A stretch of DNA of 64,000 nucleotides. Source: Odobenus rosmarus divergens. Taxonomy: Eukaryota > Chordata > Mammalia > Carnivora > Odobenidae. The notes beneath the pieces were generated by a model, which saw nothing but the letters and a program-made list of their open reading frames with translations, did not search any database and was not told the origin of the DNA. Both the position numbers and the translations under genes were made by a program. The stretch lies in NCBI RefSeq assembly GCF_000321225.1, contig NW_004450267.1:211316-275315 (forward strand), read 5' to 3'. Numbering within the stretch: position 1 is the stretch's first letter; each line of letters begins with the position of its first letter. Positions 23,704 through 35,122 of this stretch are shown piece after piece.

Positions 23704-25534
23704 GGGAGAAAACTGCTTGCAGAGTTCAGGCAGTGTCTACAGTATTCTTAAAATTCATCACTTTTGTCATTTAGCAGTAAATTAATTAGACTGAGTTGAA
23801 AACTGTCATTAATTTTTTTCACATCTATGGTTTTATATTAGATTACCAAAATCATTTTCATAAAATCATTGTATTTCATTATGACTGGTAGCAGTAGTCT
23901 AGAAAGAAAACAGAATACATGGTTAGGACACATCTGAAGAACGTATCTTTATGGGTTTTGTCTTGTTTTTTTAAGTATTTAGCATCCAGAGTCTTCATAT
24001 TTTGTCTTTTACATCCTTCAGTTACACTGATGCTAAAACTAGGAAGAATATAATGTGAATTTACTAGTGACTTTGCCTCTGACGGGACTGTCTTGAACAA
24101 TGGAGATATTTAACCCTATGTTGGAAATACCTGTTTGGGTATATGTTGTGCATCAAACATGTTTGATTCTTATTGTTTGTTTTTATTGGTCTCTTGTAAC
24201 TCTAACTTCTGGGTTTGGTCAAGAGTGGCCCCAGTTTTAGCCAAATACTGTAGATGAGTACCACCTCATGGGTGGGTCCAGGACAAGGTAAAGAGCTTGC
24301 ATCAGGATGTAAGCTAACATTGACTTCTTCAGCAAGTTATCCCAAGGAAAGAGGAAAACTGTCACCTAAAATAACATGTTTAATGATCTTGTTTATTTAC
24401 AATCTGGTAAAGTTCTTTATTTCATCATGGACCAGTAATAAGTAGTTCATGGTGTCAATTGGTACGCCACTCTTGGAGTAGCCCGGCTTTAGAAGTTCTC
24501 CACGCTGGTCCCCCTCTGGCTGTGTTCCTCCTACAAGGTGAGGAATCCGAGTAAGCTAAGGGGCATGCCTAATCAGAACCACACCCCAACTTCTAGACCA
24601 TAGTTTGGGGACTCAAGATCTTGGGGTTCTTTGCTCAAGCTGCCTGAATGAACTTGGGCCTCCTCTTGTAGTCCTTCCTCCCCAAATGAACCACACCACT
24701 AGGTGCCTTTTTGTGGATATGAAAAGAGAACCTGAATATGTGGACTGGGGTGTCCACATTTGTACATGGCCCCTCACAGTACAGGTCAATGAAGTTAGGG
24801 ATAGAAGGGTGGAGTGTGCTATTCTTGAGCCAGGGCTAGTGCTGCATGCATTGCCAATTTTCTAGCAATTAGATAATTCTAAGCTTCTACCTTGCCTTCT
24901 AGGTCAGTGTAAGAAGACATTTCCCTATATGGTATCTGACAATCATTTGTACATTTGCCCCAGACCCTGCAAATGTTAGGGAAAGCCTCCTTCCATCGAC
25001 ACATATCACTGAAAAAACTCAAAAAGATTTTTTAAATGTGTAACTCTTAAAAATGTTCAATCCCTGCTCTTCTAATAGTGTTTGCTTACAATTTTTTGAA
25101 CTTTTTAAAATGTAAAACAAATTGTATAGTACTAGGTTTGTCTTCATTTTCTTAGAGGAAACCATGTTTTTCTCATACTGTTCTGTTTACCAGAAGTTTC
25201 TTTTCCTCTGTCATTCCCTAGTGAATTGTATGCATCCTTCAAGTAGTTTTGCACCAGCATTGACCTTCTCCTCACATCTCACACCTTTTACTGTCCCAAG
25301 TTAGTAATAAGATCTCTTATCCTGAGTTCAAAAGATCCCTCAAAATACTGACTGTTCCCTTCACCTTCTTTCTGTTTTAGAAGACACTGTTTGAAGTTCT
25401 ATTCCTTAATAACTTTTTTAACTTCATTTTTTTCTCCCATATCTATTGAGAGTATGCATACATTCATGCATTTTTATATGCCTGTATATTTAGTTATTTA
25501 TACATATGTAATTTATCTTTATATTTATTTCTTC
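23704..25534. other. Unassigned sequence
   Basis: No gene or repeat was recognised. Short frames at 24254-24445 and 24605-24865 have no recognisable domain. Confidence 0.4.
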
Positions 25535-25645
25535 CCCTTTGGTTGTAAGTTTCTTCCGGAAAATGACTATATCTAATTATTCTATTTTTCACAGGACTTA
25601 ATACAATATCTGTCATGTAGACACTGAATAATTTGTTATTTAAAC
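25535..25645 (+). mobile_element. Probable L2 3' end (sense)
   Basis: 'gttgtaagtttcttccggaa', then 'ttttcacaggacttaataca', then 'gtagacactgaataatttgt' follows the typical L2 3' terminus. Short and diverged. Confidence 0.5.
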
Positions 25646-25835
25646 AAATCAAACAAAATAAGATTGTTATATATTATTAGAATATAATTTACAGAGAAAA
25701 GGAGCTACCTGGATATGTAAGATTTTGAACCATGTTTTGATAATAAAAGTAGAACATAGAATGGTGTATGAGAATTAACAGCCTCCTGTAAAGTTGAATG
25801 TCAAATTAAGGATTCAATCAAAAAGCTAATAGACA

Positions 25836-26000
25836 GGGGCGCCTGGGTGGCTCAGTCGTTAAGCGTCTGCTTTCAGCTCAGGTCATGATTCCAGGTCGGG
25901 CTCCCTGCTTCTCCCTCTCCCATTCCCCCTGCTTGCGTTCCCTCTCTCTCTATGTCTCTCTCTGTCAAATAAATAAAATCTTTAAAAAAAATTTAAAAAA
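25836..26000 (+). mobile_element. CAN-SINE (sense) with target duplication
   Basis: Head 'gggcgcctgggtggctcagt', a deletion in the middle, CT-rich block, AATAAATAAAATCTTT tail. The duplication aaaaagctaatagaca at 25820-25835 recurs at about 26000-26015 with one mismatch. Confidence 0.95.
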
Positions 26001-26015
26001 AAAAGCCAATAGACA

Positions 26016-26717
26016 AGTAATGCCCTAACTCTGGAAAGACCTCAGAATGGGGAAATCATTTTTATTTGCTTTGTCATTGTATTTCAAGAATGGTTTTCTT
26101 CATTTTTAATGTATTATTTCAAGGAAACAGAGAGTTTCCTGCCAGTGCTGTTATTTTTTATATATATACTTACATTTGGCTTCCCACTGAAACCATTCAT
26201 TTATTCAGTTTCCATAAAACCCCTAATAACTGTTTAATTTTTTTTTTGCTTGTTCTTGGCTCTTCTCTAAATCATAAATACAGTTTTAAAAACTAAATAT
26301 AATTTCAGTTCAAATAATTTCCCTCTCTGTGCCCATCCCCAGGAATGACTAAGGAACTGCAACTATGTCCATCAGTTTTATTTATGATAAGCTCATTACT
26401 TTTTCCCTAGGAAATGGGTAGCCTGCTATAGATCAGATGATGCAGAATCATTGTCACCATATTCTCTCCAAGTTAAAGTAATGCAAATTTAAAAGTGAAG
26501 GAAACTTTGCTTTTTAATGGAGAGAATCGAATGCAGTTTTCAAATGGATCTATTATGCTTGCTTGTTTTTAATATCCGTAGTTAAATATCCTATAGCTAA
26601 TGTGAAAGAAGTTCATGAGCAAATTAAACAAATAATACAGTAATTTTTAGGTTATTTTGTTTATTAAATATTATGTGGTCAACTTTTGCCATAGATACAA
26701 GTACATTTTTTAGTTAT
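26016..26717. other. Unassigned
   Basis: No gene or repeat was recognised in this AT-rich stretch. Confidence 0.4.
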
Positions 26718-26730
26718 AAAAACACTTTTA

Positions 26731-26917
26731 GGGGCACCTGGATGGCCCACTTGGTTGAGCGTCTGCCTTCGGCTCAGGTCATGATCTCAGGGTCCTGGGA
26801 TCGAGCCTCATGTCAGGCTCCCTGCTCAACTGGGAGTCTGCGTCTCCCTCTCACTCTCCCTCTGTGCTTTCTCTCTCTTTCGCTTTCTCTCAAATAAATA
26901 AATAAGATCTTAAAAAA
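26731..26917 (+). mobile_element. CAN-SINE (sense) with target duplication
   Basis: Head 'ggggcacctggatggcccac', tRNA-like middle, CT-rich block, A tail. The duplication aaaaacactttta lies at 26718-26730 and 26918-26930. Confidence 0.95.
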
Positions 26918-26986
26918 AAAAACACTTTTAAAGTTTATGGTAATAACCATAGTGTCCTTGAGAGTTTTATTGTTTTCATAATTTGA

Positions 26987-27481
26987 TTTTTTTTTGAGAG
27001 GGGAAGAGAGAAAGAGGTGAAAGGAGGGAGAGGGAGAGAAAGAATTTTTAGCAGGCTCCAAGCCCAGTGTGGAGCCCCACACAGGACTCCATATCACAAC
27101 CCTGAGATTATGACCTGAGCCAAAATCAAGAGTCAGTCACATAATGCAGTATATGTTAAGAAAAATGAAAGAAGAAGAATAGCAGGAGGGGAAGAATGAA
27201 GGGGAGTAAATCGGAGGGGGAGACGAACCATGAGAAATGATGGACTCTGAGAAACAGAGGATTCTAGAGGGAAGGAGGGTGGGGGGATGGGTTAGCCTGG
27301 TGATGGGTATTAAAGAGGGCACGTTCTGCATGGAGCACTGGGTATTGTGCACAAACAATGAATCATGGAACACTACATCAAAAACTAATGATGTAATGTA
27401 TGGTGGTTAACATGACAATAAAAAATTTAAAGTAAAAAAAAAAAAGTCAGTCACTGAACTGATTGAGCCACCCAGGTGCCC
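26987..27481 (-). mobile_element. Older CAN-SINE (antisense) split by an L1 tail
   Basis: The tail and GA-rich part lie at 26987-27140 ('gattatgacctgagccaaaa'). The head lies at 27455-27481 ('ttgagccacccaggtgcccc'). Between them sits an L1 3'-UTR fragment. The ten bases agtcagtcac occur at both junctions, so the SINE was there first. Confidence 0.92.
27141..27444 (+). mobile_element. L1 3'-UTR tail (sense) nested in a SINE
   Basis: It starts in the 3' UTR ('ataatgcagtatatgttaag') and runs through the G-rich block to 'gatgtaatgtatggtggtta' and a poly(A). About 304 bp were copied. The duplication agtcagtcac lies at 27131-27140 and 27445-27454. Confidence 0.94.
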
Positions 27482-27544
27482 CCAAAATTTGATCTTAACA
27501 AGATATTATTATCTATTCTCCTAGAAAATGAATATTTTTCTATT

Positions 27545-29200
27545 GTGTGGTCTCAACTTGTCATTGAAGCATAACTAACATACAGTGTTATATTAGTTTC
27601 AGGTGTACAATATGACTCAACAATCCTAGACAATATTCAGTGCTCATCACCATAAGTGTACTTGTAATTCCCTTTATCTATTTCGGTCATCCCCTCACCC
27701 ACCTCCTCTTTGGCAACCACCAGTTCTAAGAGCCTAGGGTTTTGTTTGTTTGTTTGTCTTTTGTTGTTGTTTGTTTTGTTTCTTAATTTCTATACATGAG
27801 TGAAATCATATGGTATGTGTCTTTCTCTGACTGGCTTATTTCACTTAGCAGTATACCCTTACCCACATCTATCTGTGTTGTTGCAAATGACAAGGTTTCA
27901 TTCTTTTTATGGCTGAGTAATATTCCATCCCATACATACATACCACATCTTTATGCATTTATTTATTAATGAACATTTGGGCTGCTTCCATATCTTGGCT
28001 GTTGTAAATCATGATGCAATAAATGAAGGGGTACATTTATCTTTTCAAGTTACTGTTTTCGTTTTCTTTGGGTAAATACGCAGTAGTGGAATTATTGGAA
28101 TTACTGGAGCATATTACCATAAACAGAACACATTACCAAAATCAGAAAAACATTTCCGTTTTTAATTTTTTGAGGAAACTCCATATTGTTTTCTACAGTG
28201 GCTGTGCTAATTTACATTTCCACCAATAGCGCACAAGTGTTCTTTTTTCTCCACATCCTCACTCACACCTGTTGTGTTTTTTATTTCAGCCATTCTGACA
28301 GGTGTGAGGCGATAGCTCATTGTGGTTTTGATTTGCAATTCCCTGATGATTAGTGATATTTTCATGAGTCTATTGGCCATTTGTGTATGTTCTTTGGAGA
28401 AATGTCTGTTTATGTTATCTGCCCATTTTTAATTGGATTATTTGGGGGTTTTTGGTGTTGACTTGTATAAATTCTTTATATATTTTGGATATCAGCCCCT
28501 TATCAAATGTATCATTTGCAAATATCTTCTACCATTCAGTAGGTTGCTTTGTCATTTTTCTGATGGTTTTCCATCACTGTGCAAAAGCTTTTTATTTTGC
28601 TGTAGTATCAATGGTTTAATTTTGCTGTTGTTCCCCTTGCCTCAGGAGACATACTTAGAAAAAAGTTTCTTTGGATGATGTCAAAGAAATTACTGCCTAT
28701 GTTTTCTTCTAGGAGTTTTATGGTTTCAGGTCTCACATTTAGGTCTTTAATGCATTTTGAGTTTATTTTTGTGTGTGGTATGAGAAAGTGGTCCGATATC
28801 ATTCTTTTGCATGTTTTCCCAGCATCAGTTGTTGAAGAGACCATTTTTTCTCCATTATATGTTCTTGCTTCCTCTGTCATAGATTAATTGACCATATATG
28901 TGTGGGTTTATATCTGGGCTTCTATTCTGCTCCATTGATCTATGTTGTCTATTTTTGTGCCAGTACCATTCTGTTGTGATTACTATAGCTCTGTAGTATA
29001 TCTTGAGTTCTGGGACTGTGATACATGCTGCTTTGTTTTTCTTTCTCAAGATTGCTTTGGCTATTCAGGGTCTTTTGTGGTTCCATACAAGTTTTAGAAT
29101 TATTTGTTCTAGTTCTGTGAAAAATGCTGTTCGTATTTTGGTAGAGATTGCATTAAATCTGTAGGTTGCTTTGGGTAATAGGGACATTTTAACAATGTGT
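27545..29200 (-). mobile_element. Old L1 3' end and ORF2 (antisense)
   Basis: The antisense L1 order is clear: 3' UTR text ('gtttcaggtgtacaatatga'), 'ggctgagtaatattccatcc', 'ttctttggagaaatgtctgt', 'gatctatgttgtctattttt'. Minus-strand frames such as 28608-28880 show the ORF2 C-terminal landmark '[18 protein letters not shown]', with several breaks. The 3' UTR differs from the young carnivore type, so this is an older family. 5' truncated near 29200. Confidence 0.88.
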
Positions 29201-30112
29201 GGCCAATTTAATTTATAATTACTTCAGTCTATTATGTTAGCAACAAATTTTAGGTAAGTATATTAAAATCTCTATATGTCAGAACCAAAAATGCCTCCTG
29301 GGGGGGAGAGAGAACACTTTTTTTTTTGTTGTTTTAAACATGTATTCTTGGTGTGCTTGGGTAGTCAGTATAAATCTATTGAAATATGATATTTTCATTT
29401 CTTTCTTCTTTAGATTTTTAAATTTTTCTTTACAACAGGACTGGTTATGTGCACAATAAGGTGTTTCCCTGGTCATTAAGAAAGTATTTAAAATACTGAC
29501 TATGACTATTTGCAACAATAATAATATTTATATATATTATTATTTAAATATATACATTTATCCTATGCTACCATGTACCAGGCTGAGTACCAAATCTGTA
29601 CAAGTATGATCTACACTACAAGATAGTCATTGCCATTTTCCATATTATCTAGAGCCAGAAGTTAAGGCTTAAGGAAATATAAATGACCTCATAAGGTCTC
29701 TAAATAATAAATATATTTGTCTACTGATTATCCACTACTTCAGAAGGCTGGAAATGTTTCATGAAAATTAGAGCTAGCAAATTATTGAATGTAGTTACCT
29801 CTTAAAATACATGGAATTATATGTCAAAAATTAAATTCATAGTTAAGCTAATACTAAACACACTTGCATTTGGGTAATTTCAAAAGCTGAGAAAGCATTC
29901 ATGATTTGTGCTAGATCATGAAAATTCTTTAGATAAATTTCTCATTCAACTTGTGTTAAGGACCATGTGCTATGCCAGATACAAAATCAGAATTCTAAAC
30001 CAAGGAAACTCCAAAATTCACTTTTTCTAACCCCAGACTAAGGAGGGGGCTTAAATTTTAAGCCATCTATATTGCTGTTCTTCTACAAATATTTGTTATT
30101 ATCTGTTTTCTT
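29201..30112. other. Unassigned, with a possible MIR
   Basis: No gene was seen. The text at about 29565-29700 ('gtaccaggctgagtaccaaa') is weakly like an antisense MIR. A T9 run (29320) and AT-rich runs are also present. Confidence 0.4.
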
Positions 30113-30125
30113 AAAAACTCTTAGG

Positions 30126-30345
30126 AGAGGGAGACGAACCATGAGAAACCATGGACTCTGAGAAACAAACTGAGGGTTCTCGAGGGGAGGGGGATGGGGG
30201 ATGGGTTAGCCTGGTGATGGGTATTAAAGAGGGCACGTATTGAATGGAGCACTGGGTGTTATATGCAAACAATGAATCATGGAACACTACATCAAAAACT
30301 AATGATGTAATGTATGGTGATTAACATAATAAAATAAAATTAAAA
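30126..30345 (+). mobile_element. L1 3'-UTR tail (sense) with 13-bp target duplication
   Basis: It starts 'agagggagacgaaccatgag' and ends 'gatgtaatgtatggtgatta' plus A-rich tail, about 220 bp. The duplication aaaaactcttagg lies at 30113-30125 and 30346-30358, beginning at a TT/AAAA site. Confidence 0.95.
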
Positions 30346-30358
30346 AAAAACTCTTAGG

Positions 30359-30753
30359 GAAGTTTTCTTACCCATAACAAAAATCTATTTTAGGGCTTAA
30401 TTGCTTTAAGACTTTCTAATTTTTGATATAAATCTTCCTAGTGTTAACATCTTCTCTCTGAGCCTACAAAACTCATCAATTAATCTACCCACTATCATCT
30501 TTATAGTAACTTTAACCTACTCTCTTTTAAATGTCTCCACAATCAATTACTTCGATCACAGTTGGATTAAATGATAATAAACAATTGTCACTGTCCACTT
30601 CGCATCACTGAGGTGCCATAAAAATAAAATTATGACCCAGAGTTAAAGACTTGAGATTAAAAATACTGTTTTACCATTTTTATTTTGAGAGAATAAGAAG
30701 TTATTTAAATCAAAATTAAAATAGATTTTTATGATAATTTTTATATTGTTATA
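30359..30753. other. Unassigned
   Basis: No gene or repeat was recognised. Confidence 0.4.
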
Positions 30754-30762
30754 ACTTTATTG

Positions 30763-30941
30763 TTTTTTTTTAAAGATTTTATTTATTTGACAGAGAGAGA
30801 GCACAAGCAGGGGAGGGGGACAGAGGAAGAAGCAGGCCCCCCGCCCAGCAAGGAGCATGACGCAGGACTCAAGCCAGGACCCTAGGATCATGACCTGAGT
30901 CGCAAGCAGACACTTAATTGCCTGAGCCATCCAGGCGTTCC
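30763..30941 (-). mobile_element. CAN-SINE (antisense)
   Basis: Poly(T), AAAGATTTTATTTATTTGAC, GA-rich block, 'ggatcatgacctgagtcgca', diverged head 'gagccatccaggcgttcc'. The short duplication actttattg lies at 30754-30762 and 30942-30950. Confidence 0.93.
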
Positions 30942-31282
30942 ACTTTATTGTGTTTTTGGGTAGAATTAACTTCTTTGTCCTGACCAATCACAAAAAATAA
31001 TAATAATAAATGCAAAAGGCAATGTGTACCAAATAAAACACTTCCATTCAGAAGCCTCCCTACCAATGTTACTAAAAGAATTGAAAGCTGTTTATTAAAT
31101 ATTTATAATGAGCCAAATCATGCTCTAGGCACTTAGGTTTCAGCAGCAAACATAACAGATAAAATCCTCTATTCTCATGTTTAAACTTTAGCAAAGTATA
31201 TATCTCGATCAGATAGTATGTTTAAATCACTAGATGTTCGGTATATATAAAGTTCAGCTTTAGCTGATACTACCAAAGAGTT

Positions 31283-31905
31283 ATGAAAGTAGTTGTCACC
31301 ATATATATATACTCCCACTGGCAGTTCATGAGAATTCCAGTTGCTCCACATCCTTGTCCAACAGTTGGCATTATCTCTCTTTTTCTTTTTTTCCATTCTG
31401 GTCAGTGTGGTATAGTATTTTATTTTGATTCTAATTTACATTTACCTGATTATTATTTAAGTTGAGTACTTTAATGGCTATTTGGATACCCTTCTCTAAA
31501 GGGCTTGCCCAATATTTGTCTTGGACTGTCCTGTCTTTTTCTTACTGAATTACATTTCTTACTGAATATATTTTGAATATAAACTTTGTTATATGAGTTT
31601 TAAATATCTTATCCAACTCCATGGCTTTCCTTTTCACTCTAGTAGTATCTTTTCATGAGTAGAAGCCTTAAATTTTAACAAAGTCCAATTTTCAAATATT
31701 TCCTTTTATGGTTAGAGCCTTATTGGGCCCTATTTAAAAGATCTTTATCCTGAAATAATGAAGATATTCTCCTGTTTTCCTCTATTATATGTATTGTTTT
31801 ATCTTTCACATTTATGTCTTCAATCCATTTGGAACTGGTAAATTTAAAGTATGAGATACAGGTCAAAATTACTTCTAACTAGATACCCAACTGGCGCAGC
31901 ATCAT
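31283..31905 (-). mobile_element. Old L1 ORF2 fragment (antisense)
   Basis: 'gaattccagttgctccacat', 'ggcattatctctctttttct', 'tattttaagatctttatcct'-like text and 'tcaatccatttggaactggt' follow antisense L1 order. The G-run at 31911-31918 lies just beyond. Strongly diverged. Confidence 0.65.
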
Positions 31906-32025
31906 TTATGGGGGGGGGAGAAAACACCTTGTCCCGAGTTCTGGGTCAAGAAAGATTTGTTAAGGTGGGAGAAATCTCAGCTAGTTTGAATTTTAGGAAA
32001 ATCCAGGAGAGAAGAAACAACTGAT

Positions 32026-32250
32026 GGGGAGCCTGTGTAGCTCAGTCAGTTAAGTGTCTGACTCTTGGTTTCAGTCCAGGTGGTGATCTCAGGGTCATGG
32101 GAGGGAACCCAGAGTGGAGCCCTGATTTGGGCTCCATGCTCAGTGGGGAGTCTGCTTGAGATTCTCTGTCTCTCTCCCTCTGCCCCTCCTCCCTCTCACT
32201 CCCTCTCTATCTCTCTAAAATAAATAAATAAATCTTAAAAAAAAAAAAGG
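32026..32250 (+). mobile_element. CAN-SINE (sense), older copy
   Basis: Head 'ggggagcctgtgtagctcag', 'tttcagtccaggtggtgatc', CT-rich block, AAATAAATAAATAAATCTTA tail. A short aactgatg flanks both ends. Confidence 0.92.
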
Positions 32251-33929
32251 AAAAACTGATGATGTGGGAAAGAGCATACCATGAACTGGGGGGTAGGCTA
32301 CTGTGGATGAAATTCACTACAAAAGATGGTGGCCTTGGCTAAAAGCATAGACAGTTATTAATAATATCAATATTAGTGGTGATAATTGGTAACACATTAT
32401 TTATCATGAACCAGGTACTCACTGTTCATTTATCATGAACAAGTTACTCTATGTACCAGGTACTCATCAGGTACAAAGTGTTCAAAGCACTTCACACACA
32501 GACACATGTATATGTATATATATGAACTCCTGTATATACTGGTATACATTTTTATGTTTAATTGTATATAAACTCATATATTTATATAAATTAACTAATT
32601 TCATTTTCTAATAACACTATATATGGGTAAATATTTTATGTACCTATACAGTATTGCTCGAGAATGTATATGAGAATGTAGTTTATATATTTTATACTAT
32701 ATTCACTTAAAAATACTATGAGATATTGATTTTATGCAAGAAGTTTCAGAGGCAGAGAATACTTAAATAATTTGGCTTGACTGGTAAAGACGGGGTTTAA
32801 ATACAGACAGACATACCCAAAATTTGTAGGCTTAAACTATTATGCTATATTTACACATAGATACTTTTTTGATCAGTTTAGTTAATAGTGAATTAACAAA
32901 TATTAAGCATCTATAATTAACATTTAGCCACATATCTTATTTACATATTTTCCTGTCTTTTAAGACATGTCCTACTAGCCAAACTTAAAATAAATGAAAA
33001 GAAATTATCTTATTTCTTGGGTGGTTTTCATAAATTTAGTTGCTAAAATTAATATGAGAAATAAATTAATCAATCACTTTGAATTTCCTATGTGATATAT
33101 CTAAAGGAAAAGGAGACCATTCCTCCTCTATCTGAAGTCTGTCCTTCAGAAAAACACATGCTAATAAGAGACTCAGCTTTCAAAATTCCATTTTTGATTG
33201 TATCCTGCTACACTCTTAGGATGTGAATTGAAAACTGCATGGGATGAATCCAAACACTACAATGATTTCCTCTCTAAACACATGCAAAGTTGCACTGGTG
33301 CTACTTGTTCAGTATGTTTGGATGGAATATATACATGGTATTTTAAATGCACATTTTAGTCAAATTGTAGGCTTTACTGTCAGCATAATATTTGTGTGGT
33401 TTAGCAACAACAAAGTCCAAATAAGGTCCTTAGCCCTGGAACCTCTGGAAAGCAAACTTCAACATGATACACATCAGATATTGCTCATTAAAACGCTAGC
33501 ATATATCAGACAGTTCAGTGAAATTTAGGCCAATGCAATCAGAATGAAACTTGAACTTGTGTTTAATGTCACCTAGGTTTGAATCACTTCCCCTGGATGC
33601 CCCTGCAATTTTTCTGAGGCTTTTCATTGATATGTCTTTTAAATATATATATATATATTGGTCATTGTATTTCATGATTTAAAAATACTGCTGTAAATAG
33701 AGAGTTGCTAAATATACCGCAGGTACACTGCCAATTTTCAAAGCAGGAAGATAACATTCCAAGGAAGAGAAAAGCCCAAAGATAAGAATGAGCATGTCAC
33801 AGCATGTTAGGGAAACATGAGGCAATATGCTTAGCTGGTTTATAATAAATAAGGGGAAAAAATCAGTAGGACTTTTGTGGAGTCAGATTATAAAGTCCTG
33901 GAAATTAAGGTGAAGGGTTTAATTAATTA
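32251..33929. other. Unassigned AT-rich sequence
   Basis: No gene was seen. It contains short TATA-rich runs (about 32505-32710) and an (AT)n run at 33642-33657. The frame at 33244-33528 (plus, 94 codons) has no recognisable domain. Confidence 0.4.
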
Positions 33930-34130
33930 TTTAATTCTAATAATTCATTGAGTACTTAATTTAGCAGGCACATTGCTATGTACTGATGATTCAGATTTGA
34001 ACAAGATAAGATACCTGCTCTGAGGGAGCTCAGAATTTCATAGGGAGAAGATGAACAAGTCTTTCCATAGTTTTGTCACAGGAGAACAGCACCCAGTTGT
34101 GAGTATTAGATCTGGTTCTGGATTGAGGGA
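33930..34130 (-). mobile_element. Probable L2 3' end (antisense)
   Basis: 'attcattgagtacttaattt', 'ggcacattgctatgtactga', 'gctctgagggagctcagaat' is the antisense L2 terminus. Confidence 0.6.
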
Positions 34131-34199
34131 TGAGGATACAGGAGTGTACCTGCAAAATAGCTATACTGGCTACAATGAATTCAGAGATCAAGAGAAAAA

Positions 34200-34500
34200 T
34201 AGTGCTCTCCCCCTAGAAATCTTTTAAAAATATTTTTAATTGAGGCTAACTTACATATATTAAAGTTCACAAACCTAAAGTATACAGGTATTTGAGTTTT
34301 GCATTTGACCACAACAGAAATGAGGATACAGAACATTTCTATCATCCTAGAAAATAACATTGTGCCCCTTTTAGTTAATACAGCCCCTATTCCTGGGGTA
34401 ACTATTATTCTGGCTTCTAGCATTATAGATTAGTTTTGCTTGTCCTTGAACTTCATATAAATGAAATCATACAGCACATCCCGTATGTGTCTGACTTCCT
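34200..34500 (-). mobile_element. Old L1 fragment (antisense)
   Basis: 'attagttttgcttgtccttg', 'aacttcatataaatgaaatc', 'gtgtctgacttccttcgttc' is antisense L1. Its right 73 bp reappear in inverted orientation at 35050-35122. Confidence 0.65.
34424..34496 (+). repeat. Left arm of a 73-bp inverted repeat
   Basis: The reverse complement of this arm matches 35050-35122 with about four mismatches by eye. The arms lie within L1-derived sequence and are separated by about 553 bp. Confidence 0.9.
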
Positions 34501-34877
34501 TCGTTCACTGTAAGAGGCAGAATAATGGACCACCAGAGGTATCATCAATCATTTCAGCTTAAGTCAGGAACAAATTTCTTACCGGCACTTCCAGTTGAGT
34601 TGAAATTTGGAAGAGCCATATGAGGGCATTTTTCTTCATGAGGAAGACTCTAGTGGTAGGCCTTCAAGACAAAAGATCATTAATGTACCTCTTTCTGGTG
34701 TACCCCTGAGGGTTTACATTGTTCCTTCCACAGATTCCTGGGTTATCTGGGTTATTATTCTACCTCTATTGCACAAAATTGGTGTATCCCATTGCTGTAT
34801 CTATAGTTACATTTTTTTTTCAACAATTCCTTGCTTACACTAAGAACTGGCGTCTCAAAGGTCAAGTATATAACTGC

Positions 34878-34912
34878 TTAGCAAGCTCGGTTGATAGAGC
34901 ATGAGACTCTTA
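34878..34912 (+). pseudogene. tRNA-Lys-like 5' half
   Basis: 'tagagcatgagactctta' is identical, as I remember it, to the D-arm-to-anticodon part of mammalian tRNA-Lys(CTT), with CTT at 34909-34911. A weaker match precedes it ('tagcaagctcggttg'). The match stops just after the anticodon and no TΨC arm follows, so it is not a tRNA gene. It could be a truncated tRNA-derived retroposon, including the start of an old tRNA-Lys SINE. Confidence 0.5.
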
Positions 34913-35049
34913 GAAAGGTCAAGTGGAAGAGGGACAAAGGCATTTTTATTGAACTCAGCAGAGATCCATTATGTCACTTACTTTGGCCCTTATATGTTAC
35001 TTAGGGGTTTTTGGTGAGTGGCTTATGAAACCAAATACTAATTACACTT

Positions 35050-35122
35050 AGTCAGACACATACAGGATGCGCTGTATGATTTCAGTTATATGAAGTTCAA
35101 GGATAAGCAAAACTAATCTATA
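35050..35122 (-). repeat. Right arm of the 73-bp inverted repeat
   Basis: Inverted partner of 34424-34496. Beyond the arm on the right, similarity stops abruptly at 'ctataccc'. Confidence 0.9.

Noticed and set aside
34607..34843. 78-codon plus-strand frame, considered as part of an endogenous retrovirus protein
   Set aside because: A short similarity was suggestive but on the strand opposite to the nearby ERV remnant and without conserved motif residues I could verify.
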